Shown: positions 1-7,053 of the stretch, piece after piece
Numbering within the stretch: the first letter of the stretch is position 1
How the letters are laid out: the number at the start of each line of letters is the position of its first letter
The notes under the pieces: generated by a model
What the model saw: only the letters and a program-made list of their open reading frames with translations
Databases searched by the model: none
What the model was told of the DNA's origin: nothing
Position numbers and translations under genes: made by a program
Assembly (NCBI GenBank): GCA_007136595.1
Contig: SLGQ01000090.1
Span: forward strand, 1 to 9,763
From: Candidatus Sumerlaeota bacterium
Lineage (GTDB): Bacteria; UBP6; UBA1177
DNA length: 9,763 bases
Direction: 5' to 3'

Positions 1-1
1 A

Positions 2-85
2 GAAATTCTCGAAAGTTATGGGAAAGAAAAAGAAAAGTATCTTGACAGACTCAGAGCCAGCTTCAATTTATGGGGAAAATACTAA
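2..85 (+). CDS. C-terminal end of an unidentified protein (partial, 5' end outside window)
   Basis: Reading from base 2 gives 27 uninterrupted codons ending in TAA at 83-85. The peptide is helix-like and charged, rich in Glu and Lys, and closes with an aromatic Phe-Asn-Leu-Trp-Gly-Lys-Tyr tail. That composition looks like a real protein terminus rather than random reading, and it stops before a promoter region. The other two forward frames do not look better. The fragment is too short to assign to a family, so no function is given. It lies about 110 bp upstream of the ferredoxin gene on the same strand. A good promoter sits in between, so it is probably a separate transcription unit. Confidence 0.45.
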   Translation, partial: EILESYGKEKEKYLDRLRASFNLWGKY

Positions 86-128
86 TATTTTTCTGACGAT
101 CTTATCACAAATCTAAATAGTTCAAAAA

Positions 129-157
129 TTGATTTTTAATAGTTTTTTCATTATAAT
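129..157 (+). promoter_or_regulatory. sigma-70-type promoter for the ferredoxin-AOR operon
   Basis: A -35 box TTGATT (129-134) and a perfect -10 box TATAAT (152-157) are separated by exactly 17 bp. Transcription should start near 164, giving a leader of about 32 nt before the ATG at 196. The stretch around it (86-195) is AT-rich and holds no other gene. I saw no clear operator palindrome or riboswitch fold in the short leader, so regulation cannot be read from the sequence. Confidence 0.75.
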
Positions 158-195
158 GTCGTCCGGTTTGAAGCTCTGTACGCAATGGAGGTTAC

Positions 196-591
196 ATGAG
201 ATTAAAGGTTATTGATTCACAAAGATGTGTCGGATGTCAAAGTTGTATGTTTGCATGTTCAAGAAGATTCGGACAAGCCGGGCTTGCTAACACCTGCATG
301 AATGTTGTTTCAGCAGGCGGTATGTCAAAAGGGTTCAAAGTCATTGTCTGCAGAGCCTGCAAGGAGCCGCCATGTGCAAAAGCATGCCCTGTTGATGCAC
401 TTCTTGTAAATCCCAAAGGTGGTGTAAAACTGAAATCAGAGCTTTGTGTCGGTTGCAAGAACTGTATTGACGCATGTATTCTCGGCGCTATCCAATGGAA
501 TGAAGAGACGGCAAAACCGCTTGCATGTATCCAGTGCGGATTCTGTATAAAATACTGTCCCCACCATGTATTAGAATTAGTTGAACATTAG
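196..591 (+). CDS. four-cluster 4Fe-4S ferredoxin-like electron-transfer subunit, partner of the AOR
   Basis: This 131-residue soluble protein should carry electrons from the AOR subunit encoded next. Sixteen cysteines form four motifs: C11-C14-C17-C21, C52-C55-C60-C64, C84-C87-C90-C94 and C111-C114-C117-C121. The second has the CX2CX4CX3CP spacing typical of the HycB/NrfC/DmsB polyferredoxin group, so four [4Fe-4S] clusters are expected. C34 is extra and outside the motifs. There is no signal peptide or membrane segment, so it is probably cytoplasmic. The start is supported by GGAGG at 187-191, 4 nt before the ATG. Small four-cluster proteins of this kind are known as the AorA-type subunit of some bacterial AORs and as partners in other molybdenum or tungsten enzymes. 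The family call is firm; the pairing with the AOR is inferred from gene order and coupled translation. Confidence 0.9.
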   Translation: MRLKVIDSQRCVGCQSCMFACSRRFGQAGLANTCMNVVSAGGMSKGFKVIVCRACKEPPCAKACPVDALLVNPKGGVKLKSELCVGCKNCIDACILGAIQWNEETAKPLACIQCGFCIKYCPHHVLELVEH

Positions 592-596
592 GAGGT
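590..596 (+). promoter_or_regulatory. ribosome binding site of the AOR gene overlapping the ferredoxin stop codon
   Basis: AGGAGGT is a near-perfect anti-16S match, and its first two bases are the last two of the TAG stop codon (589-591). The AOR ATG follows 4 nt later at 601. Ribosomes ending the ferredoxin gene would clear this site, so the two subunits are probably translationally coupled. Confidence 0.85.
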
Positions 597-600
597 CACC

Positions 601-2367
601 ATGAAAGTTGAAAATTCTTTTTCCAAAATCCTTTATATTGACCTCTCTAAAATGAAGTTTTCCGTAGAGGAGAGATATGATCTTTTTTCCAAATATCTTG
701 GAGGAACGGGTGTAGCAACTCAGCTTCTCAAAGAAAACTGCAAAGAGGGTGCGGATCCTTTGTCGGAGGACAATGCTCTTATCCTCGCAGTAAGCCCTTT
801 TGCAGGAGTTTTTCCCCTTGCTTCAAAAACTGTTGCAATGTTCAAGTCACCCCTCACTGGCGATCTTGGTGAAAGCCACGCCGGAGGAAGAAGTGCCGTT
901 GCAATAAGAAGTACCGGATACGGAGCTATAGTAATAACCGGTAAAAGCTCAAGCCCTGTATATATTTCGATTCATAACGGCAAGGTAAGATTTAGAAATG
1001 CCTACACACTCTGGGGAATGAGAAGCTGTTTTCAGGCTGGAGCCATAATCAGGGAAAGAGAGAGCGGATCGGGAATAAGAGCCATAATGAGAATTGGGAA
1101 ATCGGGTGAGAACGGTGTTGCATATTCCGCTGTTACAACTGAAACTTACAGACATTTCGGAAGACTCGGTATGGGTGCTGTAATGGGATCAAAAAACCTT
1201 AAAGCACTTGTTGTTTCAGGAAAAAATTCAATTCCACTTGCAGACAAAAAACTATATCGTGAAGTTTATAACGAAATATACGATGCCGCTGTAAAATCTG
1301 ATGTGATGAAAAAATACCACGATATTGGAACTTCAGGGAATGTTCTTTCTCTACAGAAAATCGGCGCTCTTCCAACAAGAAATCTTCAGGAAGGAAAATT
1401 TGAAAATGCAAAAGAAATTGACGGTGTACACATTGCTGAACACTATCTTGGCAGAAGAGTTGCATGTGCCCACTGTCCTGTAGGCTGTATTCATATCGCG
1501 AACATCAGAGAGCCTCATCCCAACGAACCTTATTTCTATAAAACTGCTCAGGTGAGCTATGATTACGAGCTTCTTTTCGCACTTGGTTCAATGCTTGGAA
1601 TAGGTGATGAAAAAGGGATGCTTAAACTTATTGATGAAGTTGAAGCATACTGCCTTGATGCCATGTCAACGGGTGTAGTTCTTGCATGGGCAACGGAAAT
1701 GTTTGAAAAAGGACTCATCAACAAAGACCATCTTAACGGCATTGAACTCAAATGGGGTGATGCAGAAACTTATGAAAAAGCAGTTGAATACATAGTTGAA
1801 CAGCCCAATGATTTTTACAAAGCTCTGGCAAAGGGTGTGGCTCACGCTTCAAAAATTTACGGTGGTGAAGATTTTGCACTTGCTTTTGGAAAGAATGAAA
1901 TGCCGGGATATCATACAGGTCCGGGATGTCATATCGGATATGCTATCGGAACAAGACACTCCCATCTCTGCAATGCCGGATATTCGCTTGACCAGAAAAT
2001 GATCGTTGACGGAACAAAAGAAACACCTCAGTCAATTGTTGACAGTCTCATGAAAGAAGAAAAATGGAGACAGATACTCTCCTCTTTGAACCTTTGCTTC
2101 TTTGCAAGAGGTATCTATACGATGGATGTCATTAAACGGGGCTTGAAATCTGTAGGATTTGATCTGACAGAAGAAGAAATAAACAGTATCGGTGAGCAGG
2201 TCTATGCCGAAAAATATTCTTTCAAATTCCGGGAAGGATTCTCTTTTGCAGACCAGAAATGGCCCAAAAGAATCTTTGAAACAAAATCCCCTTCAATCGA
2301 ATTTGACTCTAAGTTCATGGATGAAGCACTTGCTTATGCAGAAAAAAAGATAAGAGAACTGCTTTAA
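601..2367 (+). CDS. aldehyde ferredoxin oxidoreductase (AOR) family tungsten enzyme, catalytic subunit
   Basis: Members of this family oxidise aldehydes to carboxylic acids, with electrons leaving through one [4Fe-4S] cluster. At 588 residues it is close to the roughly 600 usual for AOR. The N-terminal cofactor domain shows the AGGRSAVAIRSTGYGAIVITGK region (residues about 94-115) and the hallmark GAVMGSKNLKA (192-202). The cluster ligands are the CX2CX3C set C289, C292, C296 plus a distant C499, the family spacing. E323 in YDYELLFALGS and the His-rich stretch 444-455 sit where active-site residues are expected. The two DXXGL(C/D) pterin motifs are degenerate: E348-A-Y-C-L-D353 and S494-S-L-N-L-C499. 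The protein is therefore a divergent member and its substrate is uncertain. No FAD subunit or cofactor-synthesis gene is adjacent. YdhV-like or other non-aldehyde activity is an alternative. Confidence 0.88.
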   Translation: MKVENSFSKILYIDLSKMKFSVEERYDLFSKYLGGTGVATQLLKENCKEGADPLSEDNALILAVSPFAGVFPLASKTVAMFKSPLTGDLGESHAGGRSAVAIRSTGYGAIVITGKSSSPVYISIHNGKVRFRNAYTLWGMRSCFQAGAIIRERESGSGIRAIMRIGKSGENGVAYSAVTTETYRHFGRLGMGAVMGSKNLKALVVSGKNSIPLADKKLYREVYNEIYDAAVKSDVMKKYHDIGTSGNVLSLQKIGALPTRNLQEGKFENAKEIDGVHIAEHYLGRRVACAHCPVGCIHIANIREPHPNEPYFYKTAQVSYDYELLFALGSMLGIGDEKGMLKLIDEVEAYCLDAMSTGVVLAWATEMFEKGLINKDHLNGIELKWGDAETYEKAVEYIVEQPNDFYKALAKGVAHASKIYGGEDFALAFGKNEMPGYHTGPGCHIGYAIGTRHSHLCNAGYSLDQKMIVDGTKETPQSIVDSLMKEEKWRQILSSLNLCFFARGIYTMDVIKRGLKSVGFDLTEEEINSIGEQVYAEKYSFKFREGFSFADQKWPKRIFETKSPSIEFDSKFMDEALAYAEKKIRELL

Positions 2368-2412
2368 GGCCATAATTCCATTTTCAACTTTGCTCTGATA
2401 AAAAGGTTGTAT

Positions 2413-2970
2413 TTACTCTTCCATTCCGGGTTCTGCCTGATCATTATCGGAAACTTCGGGTTCCTCGACTTTTTTACACCAGTTACCTTCATGTCTGACA
2501 AAAACATGTTTTTCCCGAAAGGGTGAAAGATAGAGGGTGTTGTCATATTTCATGGCGATTCTTGTTCCTCTGTTGCCGCCAAGAGAAAATGTCTTGCCTC
2601 CGGCACTTATTTCAAGCCCTTTGTCAAAACCGTAAGCTTTACTGAAATCAGGTTTCCAATCACCCACTTCCTGCCCCAATCTGATCTGCGGAAGAGCTGA
2701 AATTATCCGGTTAACCTGAAATTCATCAGCAGGGCAATCCTCCTCTTTTACGAACCAGTCTGCACCTCTCTTTTCAAAAGTAACTGTCTGACCTTTTTCA
2801 ATGTTTTTTATTGAAACAATTGCAAAGTTTGATCGTTCAGGATCAAAAAGTGTCCGCTGTTCCCTTTCCATATCTGTCGAAACTTGCCGTCTCATACCTT
2901 CGCGGTTAAGAATAATAAGTGAAACTATCCCGATGAATACAGCCAGTAAAATGATGTTTTGCTTGCTCAT
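2413..2970 (-). CDS. DUF4340 domain protein, membrane-anchored, last gene of the Gld-like ABC operon
   Basis: This is a 185-residue protein of unknown function. One N-terminal membrane anchor (about residues 5-22) is followed by a domain, probably outside the membrane, with DUF4340-type features: Phe-Asp-Pro-Glu, a Trp-Phe-Val strand, a Gln-Val-Asn-Arg-Ile helix, and a Tyr-Gly-Phe then Leu-Gly-Gly segment. It ends in a very acidic tail. Many DUF4340 proteins are longer with repeated domains, so this is a short single-domain form. I chose the ATG at 2968-2970 over an in-frame start at 3060. It has AGGGAGGG (2975-2982) at good spacing, starts directly with the anchor, and gives an ATGA overlap with the upstream gene's stop. 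The added 30 residues of the longer form look unrelated. It probably works with the GldG-like protein. Confidence 0.8.
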   Translation of the reverse strand: MSKQNIILLAVFIGIVSLIILNREGMRRQVSTDMEREQRTLFDPERSNFAIVSIKNIEKGQTVTFEKRGADWFVKEEDCPADEFQVNRIISALPQIRLGQEVGDWKPDFSKAYGFDKGLEISAGGKTFSLGGNRGTRIAMKYDNTLYLSPFREKHVFVRHEGNWCKKVEEPEVSDNDQAEPGMEE

Positions 2971-4586
2971 GATACCCTCCCTGATAATTTGTTGCGCCAT
3001 ATCATCCTGAATATTCCGAAAATTACTACCAGTATAGGCATAAGAAGAATTCCTATCCACTTTATGATAACTTTGGCATTTTCACTTATTCTGGGATTAA
3101 TGAAAGTGTATCCGTCACCCCTGCTCCTTATATTCATCAATTCTGTGCTGTTTGTAAGATAGTCAACCATATTAAGAAAGAATATGCCGTTTGAGCGGAA
3201 ATTCCGCATTGTTGTATCAAGTATGAATTCCGGTGATGAAATCAGAAGAACTGAAGCCCCTGCGGCTGCCCTTTCTATGAAATTTCCGCCACTTTCTTTT
3301 ATTATTTCAGGAAGGGTATCTTCCGTGAAGTGACTTTTAAATCCCCCTTCTCCAAGAACAGCAAGATCATAAACATCGAAACGGCTTTTTGACGGGGTTT
3401 GTATCTGTGTCGGATCAAGAACGACCATCCCCGCTTCAGTCCAACTTTTTCCCGATGATCTTGCAAGAGTCCTGTATCTCACTCCGTCAACTTTATTGAG
3501 CGAAATGGAACTTGCAAAAGAAAATGCGAGGGTTCCCGAATCTCTTACCGGACCGGGGAAATCTTCACCTATCTGATCGGGACCAACTTTGATCCAGAGA
3601 GGATAAGGGGTCATAAATCTCATATTCCCCTGAGGAACCATCACAGAATAGTTGAACAGGTCATGAACCATATCTTTATTCAGCTCAAAACCGTAACTTT
3701 TAAGCATATCTTCATAGTTAAAGCTCCTTGCCTGGGCAAAACCCTGCTGAGATATCTGAAGCCCTGACTGAAGAACAATGAGCCTGCCTCCCCCCATAAC
3801 AAATTGATCGACTGCGAACTTTTCCCAAGGGGTCAAATTTGCCGCTTCATGAATTACAACAATTGAAGTGTCATCAGTAAAAAACTCCCCTTCACTTATC
3901 TTTTTTTCTTCGACCACATACATCTCTTTCAAAGCTTGGGCAACTGCCCTTGTATCTTCATGAATTGAACGACCGGGAGGCATTTGAGCCATAAGCTGCG
4001 CCCTCATCTGAGGATCGAGATCGGGTGGAAGATTGGGTTTTTTATCAAGAAAAACTATCCTTTCGTTTTTTTCTCCCGTAAGTTTCAAAATGGCTGATGT
4101 CAATTGAAACTCCACATCATTTATCGACATTATGACAGGGATAACTTCAGACCTGTCCTCATAATAAAGAGCGATCCCCATATATGCAGACTGTAATTCC
4201 TCTCTGTTCTGACTTATGACATTAAGTTGTATCTGCTGAATCCCCGCCATCCTCGCATCATTTTCAATATCAGCATTATTATCAGGGTTTAAAATGGAAA
4301 GTCGGACCGAACCTCTCCCATATCGCTGATATTCAGAAAGTATATCAAGAAGATTTCTCTTGATAGGTGTAACCCGTGGGGGCATATCTCTGCTCACATA
4401 AAACTTTATGTGAAGATTTCCATCAAGGTTGGCAAGAATGTTCCTGGTGGAATCTCCTATCGTATAGATACCCCCTTTTGTAAAATCTGCTCTGTAAAAA
4501 TTATCAGATGCAAAAATGTTAAGTGCTATCACAATAAATGTCACAAGAATTATACTTATAAAAGCTTCTCTTTTTCTTTTATTCAT
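2967..4586 (-). CDS. GldG-like ABC transporter auxiliary protein
   Basis: This 539-residue protein matches the GldG/ABC_transp_aux type, a membrane-anchored partner of ABC-2 exporters. A basic N-terminus and membrane helix (about 9-25) are followed by a large domain, presumably periplasmic, and a C-terminal membrane helix (about 505-529) with a short basic tail. Characteristic features are the early Asp-Phe-Thr-Lys-Gly-Gly-Ile-Tyr-Thr-Ile segment after the first helix, the Leu-Asn-Pro-Asp turn near 99-102, and the FVMGGGRLIVLQSG strand-turn (262-275), which resembles a glutamine-amidotransferase-like fold with no visible catalytic triad. It is therefore probably a binding or structural part. 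The start at 4586 is set by AGGAGGGG (4590-4597), which overlaps the permease stop TAG. GldG is essential for gliding in Bacteroidetes, but nothing else here suggests gliding, so the substrate is unknown. Confidence 0.82.
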   Translation of the reverse strand: MNKRKREAFISIILVTFIVIALNIFASDNFYRADFTKGGIYTIGDSTRNILANLDGNLHIKFYVSRDMPPRVTPIKRNLLDILSEYQRYGRGSVRLSILNPDNNADIENDARMAGIQQIQLNVISQNREELQSAYMGIALYYEDRSEVIPVIMSINDVEFQLTSAILKLTGEKNERIVFLDKKPNLPPDLDPQMRAQLMAQMPPGRSIHEDTRAVAQALKEMYVVEEKKISEGEFFTDDTSIVVIHEAANLTPWEKFAVDQFVMGGGRLIVLQSGLQISQQGFAQARSFNYEDMLKSYGFELNKDMVHDLFNYSVMVPQGNMRFMTPYPLWIKVGPDQIGEDFPGPVRDSGTLAFSFASSISLNKVDGVRYRTLARSSGKSWTEAGMVVLDPTQIQTPSKSRFDVYDLAVLGEGGFKSHFTEDTLPEIIKESGGNFIERAAAGASVLLISSPEFILDTTMRNFRSNGIFFLNMVDYLTNSTELMNIRSRGDGYTFINPRISENAKVIIKWIGILLMPILVVIFGIFRMIWRNKLSGRVS

Positions 4587-4595
4587 CTTCCCCTC

Positions 4596-5309
4596 CTACC
4601 AGTTTCTGCTTTCAATTGAGCGGACATTATAAAACAGAAAAAGAAATACTATCGAAACATAGTAAATTATATCCCTTGAATCAACCACACCTCTTTGAAT
4701 GCTTTGAAAATGGTAACTCAATGAAAAGTTCCTTACAATATCTGCAAGAAATGAAGGGAATATGGAATATACAGGCTCCGTTCCGATTATCATAAGAACA
4801 AACATTACCACAACAGTAAAAAGAAAAGCTGTTACCTGATTTGTAGTAAATGAACTGACCAGATTACCTATGGAAATATATGCAGCCGTAAGAAGGAAAA
4901 CTCCGAGATAGCTTGTTACCACAGGTCCCATATCAAGAGTCCCGGTAATTGAAACCAGTGCGGGAATTATTAAAGTGAGTAAAATTGCAATTGAAACAAA
5001 AAGAAACCCTGCAAGGAATTTCCCCAGAACCAGATCCCTGTCTTTTACAGGCATTGTAAAAAGAACTTCCATCGTTCCCGATTTCTTTTCTTCAGCCCAG
5101 CTTTTCATTGTAACTGAAGGTATAAAAATGAGAAATATCCAGGGGATGAGGTTAAAAAACTCATTCATGCTCACGATCCCGACCAGAAAATAAACTCTGA
5201 AAAACAGGAAAGAAAGCGTTACAAGAAACAAAGTGAAAAATATATATGCCACTGCGGAATTAAAGTATCCCCACAGCTCCTTTTTCATTACAGTTAATGC
5301 CGGTATCAT
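4596..5309 (-). CDS. ABC-2 type transporter permease, GldF-like
   Basis: This 237-residue integral membrane protein has six predicted membrane segments, at about 20-44, 51-68, 101-121, 130-152, 158-176 and 214-230. Between segments 2 and 3 lies the conserved ABC-2 cytoplasmic element: Ser-Trp-Ala-Glu-Glu-Lys-Lys-Ser-Gly-Thr-Met-Glu, then Pro-Val-Lys-Asp, then Leu-Gly-Lys-Phe. This is the signature of the NosY/GldF kind of permease and probably couples to the ATPase. Its length is normal for the family. The ATG overlaps the ATPase stop codon in an ATGA (5306-5309), and its ribosome site GGAGGTG lies inside the last codons of the ATPase gene, so both are translated together. It presumably forms a homodimer as the export channel. 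The substrate cannot be read from the sequence. Confidence 0.87.
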   Translation of the reverse strand: MIPALTVMKKELWGYFNSAVAYIFFTLFLVTLSFLFFRVYFLVGIVSMNEFFNLIPWIFLIFIPSVTMKSWAEEKKSGTMEVLFTMPVKDRDLVLGKFLAGFLFVSIAILLTLIIPALVSITGTLDMGPVVTSYLGVFLLTAAYISIGNLVSSFTTNQVTAFLFTVVVMFVLMIIGTEPVYSIFPSFLADIVRNFSLSYHFQSIQRGVVDSRDIIYYVSIVFLFLFYNVRSIESRNW

Positions 5310-6241
5310 TTTTCACCTCCCTCAATTTCAGTTAATGTGAGGAACATATTTTCAAGCGAGTTGCTTTCAAGATATATCTGTGTAACTTTCCAGTTGTTTT
5401 CCACAGCCGTCTTAAATAAAAGATGCCCGGTTTCCTTTTCACCTGAAGCTGTAATTTTCAAGGTAAGATTGGTCGGCTGTTCAACTTTTCCTATGTTTTC
5501 AAGTTTTGAAACTATCTCTTTGGCATCTTTTTCCTCTTCAAGAAATTCAACGACAAATATGTTGTTCCCCTTCCCCCTCTCTTTAAGGTTATCTATTGTA
5601 TCATCAGCAACTATCTTTCCTTTGTTTATGATAAGAACTCTGTCGGCAACTGCTTCAACCTCTGAAAGTATATGGCTGCACAAAATTACAGATTTTTCTT
5701 TGCCCAGCTCTTTTATCAGGTTCCTTATTTCGGTGATCTGCTTAGGGTCAAGCCCGTTCACAGGCTCATCAAGAATAAGTATTTCAGGGTCATGAAGAAT
5801 TGCCTGGGCAAGCCCTGCTCTCTGTTTGTAACCTTTGGACAAATGACCGATTATCCTGTGGCTTACAGTTTTTATCCCGCACTTTTCCATTGCACTTTCA
5901 ACCGCCTTGTTTCTATCTTTTATTTGTCTCATCTGTGCAATGAAATCAAGATACTCTTTAACTGTCATGTCAGTATAAAGCGGGTTGTTTTCAGGAAGAT
6001 AACCGATACTTTTCCGTGCATCAAGGGGGTTTTCCCTGATATCTTTACCGTTAACAAGCACACTCCCCTTGTTTGCAGGCATATAGCCGGTTATAAGCTT
6101 CATCGCAGTAGTTTTACCTGCACCGTTCGGACCGAGAAATCCAAGAATTTCACCCTTGTTCAGTGCAAAAGAAACATCCTCCACTGCAAGAATGTTCCCG
6201 TAATTTTTAGTAACATTCTTAAATTCAATAATGGTGTTCAT
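5306..6241 (-). CDS. ABC transporter ATP-binding protein, GldA-like
   Basis: This 311-residue ATPase energises the permease encoded next. It shows Walker A GPNGAGKTT (37-45), an ABC signature L135-S-K-G-Y-K-Q-R, Walker B ILILDEP (154-160) with catalytic E159, a D-loop N162-G-L-D-P, and the switch His H190. The Q-loop position reads Tyr-Leu-Pro-Glu (E84) instead of Gln, which to my knowledge is common in the GldA/NatA-like branch. A C-terminal extension of about 90 residues after the ATPase core is also usual there. The start at 6239-6241 is preferred over an upstream in-frame codon at 6277, because AGGAGG (6247-6252) lies 5 nt before it and the protein then begins directly with the first strand of the nucleotide-binding domain. 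It is first in a four-gene operon. Confidence 0.9.
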   Translation of the reverse strand: MNTIIEFKNVTKNYGNILAVEDVSFALNKGEILGFLGPNGAGKTTAMKLITGYMPANKGSVLVNGKDIRENPLDARKSIGYLPENNPLYTDMTVKEYLDFIAQMRQIKDRNKAVESAMEKCGIKTVSHRIIGHLSKGYKQRAGLAQAILHDPEILILDEPVNGLDPKQITEIRNLIKELGKEKSVILCSHILSEVEAVADRVLIINKGKIVADDTIDNLKERGKGNNIFVVEFLEEEKDAKEIVSKLENIGKVEQPTNLTLKITASGEKETGHLLFKTAVENNWKVTQIYLESNSLENMFLTLTEIEGGEK

Positions 6242-6353
6242 TTCCGCCTCCTGGCTAAAATCTGCAAAACATTGCAATTAACCTAACAAAGACAAATAAA
6301 TTTATATTCCACGATTTGCAATTTTTTTTTGCCCGGATCATTAAAAAGAGAAG
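6242..6353 (-). other. 112-bp gap between aat and the ABC operon; no clear terminator, weak promoter signals
   Basis: The gap is AT-rich and lies between two genes on the same strand. There is a run of nine A/T bases (6322-6330), but no G/C stem precedes it on either strand, so I do not call an intrinsic terminator. On the minus strand a TATAAA (6301-6306) could serve as a -10 box but lacks a matching -35. TTGCAA (6316-6321) is followed 17 bp later by a poor TATTTG. Two copies of the palindrome TTGCAA (6272-6277 and 6316-6321) start 44 bp apart. A promoter for the ABC operon is likely but not identified, and read-through from aat is possible. Confidence 0.5.
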
Positions 6354-7052
6354 TTAAACTTTGTTGAAGTCTATCTGGGGCATATCAACTGCTTTTGAAA
6401 CTGTTTTTATAAATTTTTTACGGGGTATGAAATCGGCACCAAGTGATTTGAGGTGGCTTGTTTCCACCTGGCAGTCAATTATCTGACACTTTCCCTTTTC
6501 AAGGATTTTCACAAATGTTATAAATGCCGCTTTGGATGCGTTATCAAAAAGAGAAAACATGCTTTCTCCGAAAAATGCCTTCCCTATCAGCACCCCGTAA
6601 AGTCCTCCGGCAAGAGTGTCTCCCATCCAGGCTTCAACACTTACGGCATAACCAAGTTGATGAAGCTCATTATATGCTTTTTCCATTTCTTCAGTTATCC
6701 ATGTACCTTCCTGTCTTGCCCTCACCTCATAGCGGCAACGGTTGATCACTGCTGGAAAAGCTTTGTTTATTGTAATTTTGAATTTTTTCTGTTTTAAAAT
6801 TTTACTCATACTTTTTGATATGTGAATATCTTTGGGATAGAGAACAAATCTCGGATCCGGCGACCACCATAAAATTTTACTTCCAAGCCAGTTTATTTCT
6901 GTATTTTCAGAATACCAGGGGAATATTCCGGCTCTGTATGCGGCAAGAAGTCTTTCGGGATTTAAATCCCCTCCGATGGCAAGCAATCCATCTGGATCAG
7001 CCGTCTCAACAGGTGGAAAGAAGTATTTGTTTTTAGGGAGGATCGAAATCAT
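6354..7052 (-). CDS. aat: leucyl/phenylalanyl-tRNA--protein transferase
   Basis: Aat transfers Leu or Phe from aminoacyl-tRNA to proteins with N-terminal Lys or Arg, making N-degrons for ClpS/ClpAP. From the ATG at 7052 the protein is 232 residues, a normal family length. The diagnostic blocks are all present in order: GLLAIGGDL then AAYRAGIFPWY near the start, WWSPDPRF, GTWI, the GYAVSVEAW and GGLYGVLIGKAFFGESMFS core, and DCQVETSHLKSLGA near the end. The cytoplasmic enzyme has no membrane segment. The ATG follows the clpA stop after one base (TAAAATG), implying re-initiation, and gives the usual short N-terminus running into Phe-Phe-Pro-Pro. An in-frame TTG at 7079 with AAAGGAG upstream would add nine residues and overlap clpA. 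The function is firm; the start is uncertain. Confidence 0.93.
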   Translation of the reverse strand: MISILPKNKYFFPPVETADPDGLLAIGGDLNPERLLAAYRAGIFPWYSENTEINWLGSKILWWSPDPRFVLYPKDIHISKSMSKILKQKKFKITINKAFPAVINRCRYEVRARQEGTWITEEMEKAYNELHQLGYAVSVEAWMGDTLAGGLYGVLIGKAFFGESMFSLFDNASKAAFITFVKILEKGKCQIIDCQVETSHLKSLGADFIPRKKFIKTVSKAVDMPQIDFNKV

Positions 7053-7053
7053 T

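Noticed and set aside
42..70. TTGACA at 42-47 as a -35 box
   Set aside because: It lies in the probable end of an upstream gene and no -10 box stands 16-18 bp away. The downstream promoter at 129-157 is far better.
2385..2409. Weak hairpin in the convergent gap between the AOR and DUF4340 genes (CAACTTT with AAGGTTG)
   Set aside because: It is a seven-base stem with one G-T pair and a long loop, with no T-run following on the plus strand. On the minus strand the stem has a mismatch. It is not good enough to call a terminator.
2971..3060. Thirty-residue N-terminal extension of the DUF4340 protein
   Set aside because: It overlaps the GldG-like gene and precedes the membrane anchor with unrelated sequence. 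The ATG at 2970 has the ribosome site.
6242..6277. Twelve-residue N-terminal extension of the ATPase
   Set aside because: It would cover the strong AGGAGG ribosome site that serves the ATG at 6241, and it adds nothing conserved.
5337..6286. Long plus-strand open frames opposite the ATPase gene
   Set aside because: They are antisense to a gene with complete ABC motifs, have no recognisable domains and show unbalanced residue use, so they are shadows.
6322..6330. T-run as a terminator tail
   Set aside because: No G/C-rich stem precedes it on either strand.
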